Assembly (NCBI RefSeq): GCF_003116095.1
Contig: NZ_LGRA01000018.1
Location: 177,439-241,438 of the forward strand
DNA: 64,000 nt
Origin: Azospirillum sp. TSO35-2
Lineage (GTDB): Bacteria > Pseudomonadota > Alphaproteobacteria > Azospirillales > Azospirillaceae
Reading direction: 5' to 3'
The notes below the pieces were generated by a model. The model saw only the letters and a list, made by a program, of their open reading frames with translations. It searched no databases and had not been told where the DNA came from. Both the position numbers and the translations under genes were made by a program. This document shows positions 54,510 to 63,996 of this stretch, piece by piece. Numbering within the stretch: the stretch's first letter is position 1; each line of letters starts with the position of its first letter.

Positions 54510-55337
54510 ATGCTGTTCAGACGCAACGATGCCCAGGATGGCGATCCCGGCGACAGCGTGGTCGCCATTCCGCAGCCGAGCCACGCCTGGCTGTCCGGCC
54601 AGTTGCTGCGCGCCTGGGGGAACGACGCCTTCGACGCGCCGTCGCCGCGCGAGGAGGTCTGCCTGGGGGCCGAGCAGCACGACATCGGTTGGCTGGACTG
54701 GGAAGCGGCGCCGACACTGAATCCGAAGACCGGACGGCCGCACAGCTTCCAGGAACTGGACGTCGCGACGCACACCGGCCTGTGGCGGCAGGGCGTGCAC
54801 CGGGCGCTCGCCTTCGGGCGCTACCCCGCCCTGCTGGTCTCGCTGCACGCGAACACGATCTACGGCAACTTTTTCGATTCCAGCAAGGCGACGGCCGGCG
54901 ACGCGGCGCGCGTCCGCGATTTCCTGGAGGAGCAGCAACGGTTTCAGCGCGCCTGCATCGACGCGCTGTCGGCCGATCCGCGCTACGCCGACGCCCTGAC
55001 GCGGGAGGCGATCGAGCGCAACCGGCTGCTGGTCGCCACCGTCGACCGGCTGTCGCTGGAGATCGGCTGGGGCGTGCGGAGCGACGTGACGGTGCGCAAC
55101 GTGCCGACGGGCGGGGACGGCAGGACGGAGCTTCGCGTCGCCCCCGCCGCCGGCGCGGGGCCCAGGGCGATCACCGTCGCCCTCACCGTCTCCCCCTGGC
55201 CCTTCACCGCCGGCCGTGTCGAGGTGGTCTGCGAGGGGCGCCGGCTGCACGGCCGCTTCACCGACGAAGCGGCGATGCGGCGCGCGCTGGACGGGGCGGA
55301 GCCGGTCACCATCGTGACCGTGCTGACGCCCCGCTGA
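54510..55337 (+). CDS. DUF3891 family protein
   Basis: 275 residues. Conserved features of the family: QPSHAWLSGQLLRAWGND near residue 22, LGAEQHDIGWLDWEAAP near 52 with its invariant His-Asp pair, and HTGLWRQGVHRAL plus LLVSLHANTIYG near 90-115. The His/Asp pattern is reminiscent of HD-type metal hydrolases, but no activity is established to my knowledge. It stands alone downstream of a palindromic element. Confidence 0.75.
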   Translation: MLFRRNDAQDGDPGDSVVAIPQPSHAWLSGQLLRAWGNDAFDAPSPREEVCLGAEQHDIGWLDWEAAPTLNPKTGRPHSFQELDVATHTGLWRQGVHRALAFGRYPALLVSLHANTIYGNFFDSSKATAGDAARVRDFLEEQQRFQRACIDALSADPRYADALTREAIERNRLLVATVDRLSLEIGWGVRSDVTVRNVPTGGDGRTELRVAPAAGAGPRAITVALTVSPWPFTAGRVEVVCEGRRLHGRFTDEAAMRRALDGAEPVTIVTVLTPR

Positions 55338-55355
55338 TGGTGGTCGGGCGTCGGG

Positions 55356-56813
55356 TTACGCCCGGACGCTCGGCCGCATGACGTCCTGGATCTCGCCGGC
55401 CAACTGGTCGGCGATAGGGCCGACGATGACCTGCACCGAGTTGTTCGACGGCCGGACCACGCCACGGGCGCCGAGCCGTTTCAGCTCCGCCTCGTTCACG
55501 CGGCCGCCGTCGGCGACGCTGAGGCGCAGTCGCGTCGTGCAGGCTTCCACCGCGCGCAGATTCTCCGCACCGCCCAGCGCCGCCAGATAGGCGGTGGCAC
55601 GGTCGCTCGCCACCACGCCGCCGGCGGGAACGGGCGCGGGGGAGCGGACGCCGGACGCCGCCGGCTCCGCCTGCCCCGCCGGGATGGCGATGTCGTCGCG
55701 GCCCAGCGTCTTCAGGTCGAAACGCAGGATGACGAAGCGGAACAGCCCGTAATACAGCGCGAAATACACGGCGCCGATCGGCAGCAGCAGGATCGGGTTG
55801 GTCGCCTTGCCGTAGTTCAGCACATAGTCGAACAGCCCGGCCGAGAAGCCGAAGCCGAGCTTCACGTTCAGCACGTCCATCAGCACCATCGCCACCCCGG
55901 TCAGCACCGCATGGACGGCAAACAGGACGGGGGCGAGGAAGATGAAGGCGAACTCGACCGGCTCGGTCACGCCGGTGAGGAAGGCGGTCAGCGCCATCGA
56001 CAGCAGCACGCCGCCGACCGCCGCCCGGTTCTCCGGCTTGGCGGTGTGGTACATGGCGAGGCAGGCGGCGGGCAGGCCGAACATCATCACCGGGAAGAAG
56101 CCGGCCATGAAGGCGCCGGCCGTCGGATCGCCCTTGAAGAAGCGGTTCAGGTCGCCGGTCACGCCCTGGTAGTCGCCCAGCAGGAACCACGCGATGTTGT
56201 TGATGATGTGGTGCAGGCCGGTGATGATCAGCACCCGGTTCAGCACGCCGTAGAGGAACAGGCCGAGCTTGCCCAGGCCCAGCACGCCGGTGGTCAGCCC
56301 GGTCAGCCCGGCGTCGACGGCGGGCCAGCCATAGCCGAACAGGATGGCGATGCCGAGCGCGGCCAGACCGGTCACGATGGGGACGAAGCGCCGGCCGCCG
56401 AAGAAGGCGAGATAGTCCGGCAGCTTGATGTCCTTGTAGCGGTTGTAGAGCTGGCCGGCGATGATGCCGATCAGGATGCCGACCGGGATGCTGATCCGGC
56501 TGGACATCTTGGCGACCAGATCGGGCGCCACGCCGCTCAGCACCACCGCGCCCTTGACCGCCACGAAATAGCCGACCGCGCCGGCCAGACCGGCGGCGCC
56601 GTGGTTCTCGCGGGCGAAGCCGACGGCGATGCCCACCGCGAACAGCAGGCCGAGGTTGGAGAAGACGGCGTCGCCCGCGGCCGCGATGAAGGCGATGTTC
56701 AGCAAATCCGGTTGGCCGAGGCGCAGCAGCAGGCCCGCGATGGGCAGCACCGCGATGGGCAGCATCAGCGCCCGCCCCAGCCTCTGGACGCCCGAGAAAC
56801 GGTCGGTGGACAT
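55356..56813 (-). CDS. nagE: PTS N-acetylglucosamine-type permease, EIICB
   Basis: 485 residues. Membrane EIIC domain (about 1-375: LPIAVLPIAGLLLRLGQPD, GLHHIINNIAWFLLGDY, TGVTEPVEFAFIFLAPVLF) and a C-terminal EIIB domain (about 400-485) with the phospho-Cys in VEACTTRLRL near residue 421. This is the NagE/PtsG branch without an EIIA domain. It imports and phosphorylates an amino sugar, probably GlcNAc or MurNAc given murQ directly upstream (42 bases). EIIA must be encoded elsewhere. Confidence 0.9.
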   Translation of the reverse strand: MSTDRFSGVQRLGRALMLPIAVLPIAGLLLRLGQPDLLNIAFIAAAGDAVFSNLGLLFAVGIAVGFARENHGAAGLAGAVGYFVAVKGAVVLSGVAPDLVAKMSSRISIPVGILIGIIAGQLYNRYKDIKLPDYLAFFGGRRFVPIVTGLAALGIAILFGYGWPAVDAGLTGLTTGVLGLGKLGLFLYGVLNRVLIITGLHHIINNIAWFLLGDYQGVTGDLNRFFKGDPTAGAFMAGFFPVMMFGLPAACLAMYHTAKPENRAAVGGVLLSMALTAFLTGVTEPVEFAFIFLAPVLFAVHAVLTGVAMVLMDVLNVKLGFGFSAGLFDYVLNYGKATNPILLLPIGAVYFALYYGLFRFVILRFDLKTLGRDDIAIPAGQAEPAASGVRSPAPVPAGGVVASDRATAYLAALGGAENLRAVEACTTRLRLSVADGGRVNEAELKRLGARGVVRPSNNSVQVIVGPIADQLAGEIQDVMRPSVRA

Positions 56814-56855
56814 TCGGACGACTCCTCTTCAGACGATTGTGTCAGGCTTGGATGT

Positions 56856-57764
56856 TCAGATGGCGGAATCCCGGTGTCCGGCGGCCCGCGCCATCGCCCG
56901 GCGCAGGTTGCCGCCCTCCTCGCGCAGCAGCCGGTCGATCAGCGGTTCGTCCGCCCCCGCCAGCCCCAGCACCGCCCGGCGCACGTCGCCGTGGCGTTCC
57001 AGCGCCGCCGCGGCGGCGGTTTCGTCCACCCCGGCGATGCGTGCGACCATCGCGGCGCAGCGGCGACGGAGTTTAGCGTTCTCCGGACGGACGTTGATCA
57101 TCAAATTGTCGTGGACGTTGCCCAGCGCGGTCATGACGCCGGTCGAAAACAGGTTCAGCACCACCTTCTGCGCCGTCCCGGCGCCCAGCCGGGTGGAGCC
57201 GGCGATCACCTCCGGCCCGGTGGCGATCAGGATCGGATGCTCCGCCGCCGCGATCAGCGGGGAACCGGCGCTGCTGGCGACGCCCAGGGTCAGCGCACCG
57301 CGCTCGCGCGCCGCGCGCAGGATGCCGACGGTGTAGGCGCTGTTGCCGCTGGCCGACACGCCGATCACCACATCGTCGGGACCACCCCCGGCCGCGGCGA
57401 GGTCGGCACGCCCGGCATCCTCGTCGTCCTCGGCGGCGCCGGACAGCCCGCGCGACAGGTCGAGCCCGCCGGCGATCAGCAGCACCAGCCGCGCCGCCGG
57501 CCAGTCGAAGGTCGGGCCGAGATCCAGCGCGTCGAGCGCCGCCACCATGCCGGAAGAGCCGGCGCCGGCATAGACCAGCCGGCCGCGCCCACCGGCCAGC
57601 CGGTCCGCCGCGGCGGCGGTCGCGGTGGCGAGTGCCGGGAGGACGGGCAGGCAGGCGGCGAGCGCCCGCGTCTGCCCTTCCCACAGCGCGGTCAGCAGAT
57701 CGCCGGTCGGCCAGACATCCAGGCCGCGGAACCGGTGCGCCGCATCTTCCGTACCGCTCGCCAT
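56856..57764 (-). CDS. murQ: N-acetylmuramic acid 6-phosphate etherase
   Basis: 302 residues, SIS fold. MurQ motifs: GRGRLVYAGAGSSGMVAALD near residue 60, GVSASGNSAYTVGIL near 125 and GVMTALGNVHDNLMINVRP near 205, with Glu-rich AAEDDEDAGRADL region. It cleaves the lactyl ether of MurNAc-6-P to give GlcNAc-6-P, which nagA then deacetylates, linking cell-wall recycling to the nag genes in this block. Start ATG 57764 (MASGTEDAAH). Divergent from the GntR regulator. Confidence 0.93.
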   Translation of the reverse strand: MASGTEDAAHRFRGLDVWPTGDLLTALWEGQTRALAACLPVLPALATATAAAADRLAGGRGRLVYAGAGSSGMVAALDALDLGPTFDWPAARLVLLIAGGLDLSRGLSGAAEDDEDAGRADLAAAGGGPDDVVIGVSASGNSAYTVGILRAARERGALTLGVASSAGSPLIAAAEHPILIATGPEVIAGSTRLGAGTAQKVVLNLFSTGVMTALGNVHDNLMINVRPENAKLRRRCAAMVARIAGVDETAAAAALERHGDVRRAVLGLAGADEPLIDRLLREEGGNLRRAMARAAGHRDSAI

Positions 57765-57800
57765 GCCCGCCCCCGCGCCGTTGTTGCGTCCCACGCCGGT

Positions 57801-57813
57801 GGTATTAGATTGG
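57801..57813 (+). promoter_or_regulatory. Candidate operator of the nag regulator, site 1
   Basis: GGTATTAGATTGG lies 37 bases before murQ, in the murQ-regulator intergenic region. A 12-of-13 match (GGTATTATATTGG) is found on the minus strand before the SIS-deaminase/nagA operon at 61743-61755. The adjacent GntR-family protein is the likely binder. Confidence 0.5.
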
Positions 57814-57978
57814 ACTGTTCGGGCAGCATAGCAAAAGATCGACCGCACGCAACTGCTATCTGGTCATACCAACGACACACAACCAACGGCGCGCAACAGG
57901 GCTGGGGCACAGGCTGTTGAACATTGGCCTGTTAGTGGTATCATCACATCCGACCTCCGGCCCTGGGAGTGGTTGCCG

Positions 57979-58740
57979 ATGCCGACCGCCGCAGCCACGA
58001 TGGCTGCCTTCGATCCGAACGCACTGTCGGACGCCCTGCCCCTGCCGCTCTATCTCCAGCTCGCGCGCCACCTGCGCAGCCTGATCGTCGACGGGCGGCT
58101 GACCGACCAGGACGCCTTGCCGGGCGAGCGCGAGCTGGCGGAGGCGTTCGGCGTCTCCCGCGTCACCGTGCGCAAGGCGCTGCGCGAGCTGATCGCGGAA
58201 GGGCTGCTGCACCAGCGCCAGGGCGCCGGCACCTTCATCAACCGCAGCCCGCATGTGGAACAGCGGCTGTCCGCCCTGACCAGCTTCACCGAGGACATCG
58301 GCGCCCGCGGCCTCAATCCGGGATCGCGCTGGCTCAACCGCTCGGTCGCCGCCGCCACGCCGGAGGAGGCGATGGCGCTCGGCCTGCGGCCGGGGGCGGA
58401 GGTGGTGCGGCTGCACCGGCTGCGGCTGGCCGACGGCACGCCGCTCGCCATCGAGCTCAGCGCCCTGCCGACGAGCATCCTGCCCTCGCCCGATCTGGTG
58501 CAGGGATCGCTGTACGAGACGCTGCGCGGGCTGGGCCACCCGCCGTTCCGGGCGCTGCAACGCTTGTCTGCCATTCGCCTGCCGGCCGACCAAGCCGCGC
58601 TGCTCGGGGTTCCCGATGGGGCACCGGCTCTCTATATCGAGCGGCGCACCTTCCTGGAGGACGGAACCCCGCTGGAGTTCGTGCGTTCGCATTACCGCGG
58701 CGACGCCTACGACTTCGTCGTGGAACTGTCCCTGGTCTGA
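57979..58740 (+). CDS. GntR/HutC-family regulator, NagR-like
   Basis: 253 residues. N-terminal winged helix (PLPLYLQLARHLRSLIVDGRL; LPGERELAEAFGVSRVTVRKAL; LHQRQGAGTFI, residues about 22-92) and a C-terminal UTRA ligand domain (LTSFTEDIGARGLNPGSRWL; RRTFLEDGTPLEFVRSHYRGD). This is the NagR/DasR type that senses GlcN-6-P or GlcNAc-6-P and represses nag genes. ATG 57979 has GGGAG upstream. Divergent from murQ, co-directional with the HAD gene. Confidence 0.88.
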   Translation: MPTAAATMAAFDPNALSDALPLPLYLQLARHLRSLIVDGRLTDQDALPGERELAEAFGVSRVTVRKALRELIAEGLLHQRQGAGTFINRSPHVEQRLSALTSFTEDIGARGLNPGSRWLNRSVAAATPEEAMALGLRPGAEVVRLHRLRLADGTPLAIELSALPTSILPSPDLVQGSLYETLRGLGHPPFRALQRLSAIRLPADQAALLGVPDGAPALYIERRTFLEDGTPLEFVRSHYRGDAYDFVVELSLV

Positions 58741-58801
58741 ACGCCCCCTGGTTTGAACGCCCCTGCCCCCGCCCGCACCGGCAGCCCTGTCCCGAAAGCG
58801 C

Positions 58802-59473
58802 ATGATGAAGCCACAGTCCGACACCCCGTTCCGTGTCCGCGCCATCCTGTTCGACATGGACGGCACCCTGATCGACACCAAAGGCCCGGTGGAGCGGGCG
58901 TGGCGCGGCTGGGCCGCCCGGCACGACCTGGACCCGGACGCCATCCTGGCGGTCTGCCACGGCCGCCGCAGCATCGAAACCGTCCGCCGCTTCGCCCCCG
59001 CCGGGGCCGACATCGAGGAGGAGGTGCGGCTGGTGGAGGAGCGCTACACCAACGACACCGAAGGCGTCATCGCCGTCCGCGGCGCGCTGGAGCTGCTGCG
59101 GTCGCTGCCGCGCGACCGCTGGGCGGTGGTGACCTCCGCCCCGCAGGACATGGCGCGCACCCGCATCCGACAGGCCGGCCTGCCCCTGCCCGACCTGCTG
59201 GTCGGCGCCGACAACGTCACCCACGGCAAGCCCCACCCGGAAGGCTACCGCACCGCCGCCGAGGCGCTGGGCTTCGACCCGCGGGACACCGTGGTGTTCG
59301 AAGACGCCCCGCCGGGGCTGGAGGCCGGACACGCCGCGGGCGCCTGGGTGATCGCCCTGACCACGACCCTGCCGGCGGCGGAGCTGGGCGAGAACCTGTG
59401 CCTGCCGGACCTGACGGCGCTGCGGGTGCGGGTGGTCGAGGATGGGCTGGACATCATGGCGCTGGGCGGTTGA
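58802..59473 (+). CDS. HAD-family sugar-phosphatase-like hydrolase
   Basis: 223 residues. HAD motif I LFDMDGTLIDT with Asp18/Asp20, motif II VVTSAP, Lys in HGKPHPEGYRTAAE and motif IV VVFEDAPPGLEAG. Resembles sugar phosphatases and beta-phosphoglucomutase-like enzymes. It follows the regulator gene by about 60 bases, so dephosphorylation of an amino-sugar phosphate is possible but unproven. ATG 58802 or 58805. Confidence 0.85.
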   Translation: MMKPQSDTPFRVRAILFDMDGTLIDTKGPVERAWRGWAARHDLDPDAILAVCHGRRSIETVRRFAPAGADIEEEVRLVEERYTNDTEGVIAVRGALELLRSLPRDRWAVVTSAPQDMARTRIRQAGLPLPDLLVGADNVTHGKPHPEGYRTAAEALGFDPRDTVVFEDAPPGLEAGHAAGAWVIALTTTLPAAELGENLCLPDLTALRVRVVEDGLDIMALGG

Positions 59474-59489
59474 GGGAGGGGCCTGCCCC

Positions 59490-60653
59490 TCACTCCACCC
59501 CCTGCCACGTCCCCGCCAGCCAGGTGCCGCGCACCGTCAGGTCGGATCGCAGCAGCACCAGATCGGCCCGCCAGCCCGGCGCCACCCGGCCGCGCTCCCC
59601 CGCCAGCCCGAGGAACTCCGCCGGGTAGAGCGAGGCCATGCGCAGGCATTCCTCCAGCGGCAGGCCGATCAGGCGACCGGCGTTGCGGACCGCGGCGGCC
59701 ATGTCGAGGTCGGCGCCGGCCAGCGTGCCGTCGGCCAGCACCAGCCGGCCGTCGCGGCGGTAGATGGTCCGCCCGTTCAATTCGAAGCTGGTGGCGTCGG
59801 TGCCGGTCGGCGGCATCGCGTCGGTCACCAGCATCATCCGGCCGCGCGGCCGGGCGGCCAGCGCCGCGCGCAGCATCAGTGGGTGCACATGATACCCGTC
59901 GACGATCAGCCCGCACCAGGGCCGCCCGTCGCCCAGCGCGGCGCCGGCCGGGCCGGGCTGGCGGTTGGCGATGCCGGGCATGGCGTTGTAGAGGTGGGTG
60001 ACGCCGCGCATGCCCAGATCCAGCGCCTCCACCACCCGCTCGGCGCTCGCCATGGTGTGGCCGACCGACAGGATCACGCCGGCGGCCAGCAGCCGCGACA
60101 GCGCCGAATCCTCCACGCATTCCGGCGCCAGCGTCAGCAGCACCCGCCCGCCCGGCATCCGTCCCGGCAGGGCGCAGAGGAAGGCCAGATCCTCCTCGTC
60201 CGGCGCGCGGACGAAGCGCGGGTCATGGGCGCCGACGCGTTGCGGGCTGATGAAGGGGCCTTCGAAATGGAGCCCCAGCACGCCGCCGTCCGGCCGTGCC
60301 ACCGCCTGCACCGCCGCTTCCGCCGCGGCGCGGTGGCAGTCGGGGGTGTCGGTGATGACGGTCGGCAGCAGGCCGGTGGTGCCGAACCGCCGGTGCGCCG
60401 CGGCGATGGCCAGCGCCCCCGCCGCGTCCGGCCGTTCGTTGAACAGCACGCCGCCGCCGCCGTTGACCTGGATGTCGAGGAAGCCGGGCGCCAGCAGGTC
60501 GCCCGCCGCCAGCGGCACCACCCGGTCCACCGCCGGGGGCACCCGGCCGGCGGCGACGATGTCGAGGATTCGGCCATCCCCGACCAGCAGGCTGCGGTCG
60601 TCCAGGATGGTGTCGCCCGTGAAGATCCGGGCGCCGGTCAGAAGCTGTCGCAT
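59490..60653 (-). CDS. nagA: N-acetylglucosamine-6-phosphate deacetylase
   Basis: 387 residues. Metal and catalytic motifs are in the expected order: PGFLDIQVNGGGG near 60, LGLHFEGPFISPQ near 130 (Glu ligand), SVGHTMASAE near 195, THLYNAMPG near 215 and the catalytic Asp in LVTDAMPPTG near 270. It deacetylates GlcNAc-6-P in the cytoplasm. It starts on a TGATG overlap with the SIS-deaminase gene, so the two are co-translated. Confidence 0.94.
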   Translation of the reverse strand: MRQLLTGARIFTGDTILDDRSLLVGDGRILDIVAAGRVPPAVDRVVPLAAGDLLAPGFLDIQVNGGGGVLFNERPDAAGALAIAAAHRRFGTTGLLPTVITDTPDCHRAAAEAAVQAVARPDGGVLGLHFEGPFISPQRVGAHDPRFVRAPDEEDLAFLCALPGRMPGGRVLLTLAPECVEDSALSRLLAAGVILSVGHTMASAERVVEALDLGMRGVTHLYNAMPGIANRQPGPAGAALGDGRPWCGLIVDGYHVHPLMLRAALAARPRGRMMLVTDAMPPTGTDATSFELNGRTIYRRDGRLVLADGTLAGADLDMAAAVRNAGRLIGLPLEECLRMASLYPAEFLGLAGERGRVAPGWRADLVLLRSDLTVRGTWLAGTWQGVE

Positions 60654-61711
60654 CAGACGGTCTTCGTCACTTTGCTGAGGTGGGGCGGGCTGTCGGGATC
60701 GAGCCCGCGGGCGCGGGCCACGTCATAAACCGCGCCGTAGAAGCTCTGCAACGCCGCGAGCGGCAACGCCTCCGGCGCGACGCCGGGAGGGGTGGGCAGC
60801 GGGGTGGTGCCGGCCAGCCCGGCCTCGTTGGTGGCGACGCTGGCGCCGAGCCCGACGATGCGCTCCACCACCGCGCGGGTGTGCGGTTCCGCCGCGTCGG
60901 CCTGGGTCAGGGCCAGCACCGGGAAACCGGGGCCGACCAGCGCCAGCGGGCCGTGCACCACCTCGGCGGCGCTGAAGGCTTCGGCGTGCAGGCGGCAGGT
61001 TTCCTTGAACTTCAGCGCCATCTCCAGCGCCGCGCCGAAGCCGACGCCGCGCCCCAGCACATAGAGGCTCTGCACCGTGGCGAGCGGCATCAGCGCCGGC
61101 CGCCAGTCCAGCCCGCGCGCCGTCTCCAGCGTCCGCGGCAGGGCGGCCAGCGTCGCCTTCAGCCCGGCATCGTCCTGCCAATGGGCGACCAACTGCAGAT
61201 AGGCGGCGAGCGAGGCGATGCAAGACTTGGTCGCCGCCACGCTGCGCTCCGGCCCGGCGGTCAGCGGCATGAAGTGGTCGCACAGCCCGGCGAGCGGCGA
61301 GTCCTCGGCGTTGACGAAGCCGACCACCAGCGCCCCGCCCGCCTTCGCCGCCTCCACCAGCCGCAGCAGGTCGGGACTGCGCCCCGACTGCGACACGGCG
61401 ACGAACAGCGCGCCCTCCAGGCTGAGATGACCGCCATAGACCGAGGCGATCGACGGGCCGATGGAAGCCACCGCCCGGCCCATCCGCGTTTCGATCAGGT
61501 ACTTGCCGTAGGCCGAGGCGTGGTCGGAACTGCCCCGCGCGCAGGTCACCACGAAGCGCGGCGGCTGCCGGCGCAGACGCTGGCCCAGTTCCGCGAAGGC
61601 CGGACCGCAGCGTTCGATCTGCCGGGCCACCACATCGGGCGCCTCGGCGGCTTCCAGCGCCATCAACGGCAGGGGCTGTGACGGGGGATGGGGAGGCTGC
61701 GGCTCGGGCAT
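60653..61711 (-). CDS. SIS-domain glucosamine-6-phosphate deaminase (NagB-II type)
   Basis: 352 residues with two SIS domains: CARGSSDHASAYGKYLIE near 60, FVAVSQSGRSPDLLRLVEAA near 105, and a second half with VLGRGVGFGAALEMALKFKE near 220, ending LSKVTKTV. It resembles the isomerase half of GlmS and the NagB-II deaminases that replace NagB in many proteobacteria. It probably turns GlcN-6-P into fructose-6-P and ammonia. A candidate operator precedes it; nagA follows. Confidence 0.88.
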   Translation of the reverse strand: MPEPQPPHPPSQPLPLMALEAAEAPDVVARQIERCGPAFAELGQRLRRQPPRFVVTCARGSSDHASAYGKYLIETRMGRAVASIGPSIASVYGGHLSLEGALFVAVSQSGRSPDLLRLVEAAKAGGALVVGFVNAEDSPLAGLCDHFMPLTAGPERSVAATKSCIASLAAYLQLVAHWQDDAGLKATLAALPRTLETARGLDWRPALMPLATVQSLYVLGRGVGFGAALEMALKFKETCRLHAEAFSAAEVVHGPLALVGPGFPVLALTQADAAEPHTRAVVERIVGLGASVATNEAGLAGTTPLPTPPGVAPEALPLAALQSFYGAVYDVARARGLDPDSPPHLSKVTKTV

Positions 61712-61742
61712 GGCGGCTCTCGCAGTGTGGCGACGCGAGATA

Positions 61743-61755
61743 CCAATATAATACC
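61743..61755 (-). promoter_or_regulatory. Candidate operator of the nag regulator, site 2
   Basis: On the minus strand GGTATTATATTGG, 32 bases before the SIS-deaminase start, differing in one base from the site before murQ at 57801. Both lie in A/T-rich patches of otherwise GC-rich DNA. Confidence 0.5.
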
Positions 61756-61923
61756 TTATCTGGACGGAGGCCAGCGTCCATTGGTAGGATAGGCCCGGAT
61801 CATCGTTGGACCGCCACCGCTTGCGGCGAGCGGCCGGGCTGGAGAGGCAGCGTCATGAGACCAGTCCAATACCAGAGAGCCGGCGGGCGGCGCAGGCCGC
61901 GCCGCCCGTCACCGGCCCAACGG

Positions 61924-63708
61924 CTACTGCGCCGCCCGCCGGCCGCCCTGCAGGGCCAGGGCCTCGGCCAGGGCGTCGGCCTCGTTGCCGACGATCAGGT
62001 CCAGGCCGTTGGCGCCCAGCCCGATCACCGCGCGCACGCCGGCGCGCTTCAGCGCGTCCGCGTTGGTCTTGCCGGCGTCGACCAGTTCCACCCGCAGCCG
62101 GGTGGTGGCGAAGGCCGCGAGGTCCCGGATGTTGCCGGCCCCGCCCAGCGCCTCGCGCAGGCGGGCGGCCTGATCGGTCGGCAGGGCGACCGGGGCGGCC
62201 GCGGCCGGAGACGCGGCGACGACCACGGGGGCCGCGACCGGCGCCGCGTCGTTGTCGGCGCTGGTCGAGCGCAGATACTCCTGCATCTCGGTCTTCAGAT
62301 TCTCCGACAGGGTGCCGAACACCGCCTGCACGCTGTCGCGCACCCGCAGGACGCCGGACGCGCCCATGCCGCGCAGCTTGCCCTCGTCGACGCGGGCCGG
62401 GTCGCGCACCACCACCCGCAGCCGGGTGATGCAGGCGTCGAGGTTGGCGATGTTCCCCCGCCCGCCGAAGGCCAGCACGAGGTCGCGCGCCCGCTCGCTG
62501 CCGGTGGCGGTGGCGGTGGCGGCGGCCTCCTCGGTCACCTCCTCCCGTCCCGGGGTCTTCAGGTCGAGCGCCGTGATGGTGTAGCGGAACACGACGTAGT
62601 AGAGGCCGGCGTAGACCGGTCCCAGGATCAGGACCAGCCACCATTTCTGCGAATAGGGGCTGAGCACGTTGAACAGGACGAAGTCGATGCCGCCCTGCGA
62701 GAAGGTGAAGCCCATGTGGGCACCCAGCGAGTTCATCAGGAACTGCGAGGTGGCGGCCAGCACGGCGTGGATCAGGTAGAGCACCGGCGCCAGGAACAGG
62801 AACGAGAACTCGATCGGCTCGGTGATGCCGGTCAGGAACGAGGTCAGCGCCGCCGAGATCATGATGCCGCCGACCCGCACCCGGTTTTCCGGCCGGGCCG
62901 CATGCCACATGGCGATGGCCGCCGCCGGCAAGCCGAACATCTTGAACAGGAAGGCGCCGGACAGGATGCCGGCGGTCGGGTCGCCGGCGAAATAGCGGTT
63001 GATGTCGCCGTGCACCACCTGGCCGGCCGCGGTCTGGAAGGAGCCGATCTCGAAGAAGAAGGGCACGTTCCAGATGTGGTGCAGGCCGAACGGGATCAGC
63101 AGACGTTCGACGAAGCCGTAGATGGTCGCCGCCAGGCGCGGATCGCCCACCGCCGCCCAGCGCGAGAAGCTGTTGATGCCCTCCTGGATCGGCGGCCAGA
63201 TCACCGACAGCAGGCAGCCCAGCACGATGGCGGCCAGCGCGGTGATGATGGGCACGAATCGCTTGCCGCCGAAGAAGCCCAGATAGGGTGGCAGCACGAT
63301 CTTGTAATAGCGGTTGAACATCGCCGCCGCCAGACCGCCGGCCAGGATGCCGCCGAAGACGCCGGTCTCCATCGACTTGATGCCCATGATGACCTTGGGC
63401 TCCATGCCCCAGACCCCGGTCATCACCCCCAGCGTGGCCAGCATCACGATGTAGCCGATGGTGGCGGCGATGGCCGACACGCCGTCATTCTCGGTGAAGC
63501 CGAGCGCCACGCCGATGGCGAAGATCAGCGGGAGGTTCCCGAAGATCACGTCGCCGGAATTCTTCATCAGCATCGACAGCAGCGGCGGCATCCACTCGAA
63601 ATTGGCCGCGCCGATGCCGAGAAGCAGGCCGGCCACCGGCAACACCGCCACCGGAAGCATCAGGGATTTGCCGATTTTTTGCAGAAAGGCGAAGGGGTCC
63701 AATACCAT
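61924..63708 (-). CDS. PTS permease EIICB with a second, Cys-less EIIB domain
   Basis: 594 residues. EIIC membrane domain (about 1-380: [55 protein letters not shown]), a first EIIB domain (about 400-480) with phospho-Cys in [11 protein letters not shown] near 424, an Ala/Pro/Val linker, and a second EIIB-like domain (about 510-590) in which the Cys position reads [11 protein letters not shown], so no phospho-Cys. Sugar-specific permease of the glucose/GlcNAc class. It lies about 210 bases downstream of the SIS-deaminase start and reads toward it. Confidence 0.9.
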   Translation of the reverse strand: MVLDPFAFLQKIGKSLMLPVAVLPVAGLLLGIGAANFEWMPPLLSMLMKNSGDVIFGNLPLIFAIGVALGFTENDGVSAIAATIGYIVMLATLGVMTGVWGMEPKVIMGIKSMETGVFGGILAGGLAAAMFNRYYKIVLPPYLGFFGGKRFVPIITALAAIVLGCLLSVIWPPIQEGINSFSRWAAVGDPRLAATIYGFVERLLIPFGLHHIWNVPFFFEIGSFQTAAGQVVHGDINRYFAGDPTAGILSGAFLFKMFGLPAAAIAMWHAARPENRVRVGGIMISAALTSFLTGITEPIEFSFLFLAPVLYLIHAVLAATSQFLMNSLGAHMGFTFSQGGIDFVLFNVLSPYSQKWWLVLILGPVYAGLYYVVFRYTITALDLKTPGREEVTEEAAATATATGSERARDLVLAFGGRGNIANLDACITRLRVVVRDPARVDEGKLRGMGASGVLRVRDSVQAVFGTLSENLKTEMQEYLRSTSADNDAAPVAAPVVVAASPAAAAPVALPTDQAARLREALGGAGNIRDLAAFATTRLRVELVDAGKTNADALKRAGVRAVIGLGANGLDLIVGNEADALAEALALQGGRRAAQ

Positions 63709-63996
63709 GGCGGGTCTCCCGCGAGTTGTCCGACGGCCCGACCATATGGCCGCAAGCGAGACTACAACACAGATCCCCTGAGGTTTCAGGGCATAGGCGG
63801 GTTGACATGCAGCCTATCCCAAAAGCGTCTCGGCAGCGCCGATTGGCCGCAGGGCGATCGGCTTTCCCCGCAGGAGACCTTTGACAATCTATAACTTCGA
63901 TCGCACACGGGATATGCGACGTCTGCGCACGCTCGTCGAATGGCACGGAAGGGCACCCGTCTGGGTCGAACCGTCACCGGAGAGGAAAAGACCATC
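63709..63996. other. Divergent intergenic region at the right edge
   Basis: About 290 bases. On the plus strand a strong ribosome site GGAGAGGAAAAG (63979-63990) precedes an ATG at 63997, so another plus-strand gene begins at the edge, with only four bases visible. TTGACA occurs at 63802 and 63891 but no matching -10 is convincing. Confidence 0.5.
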
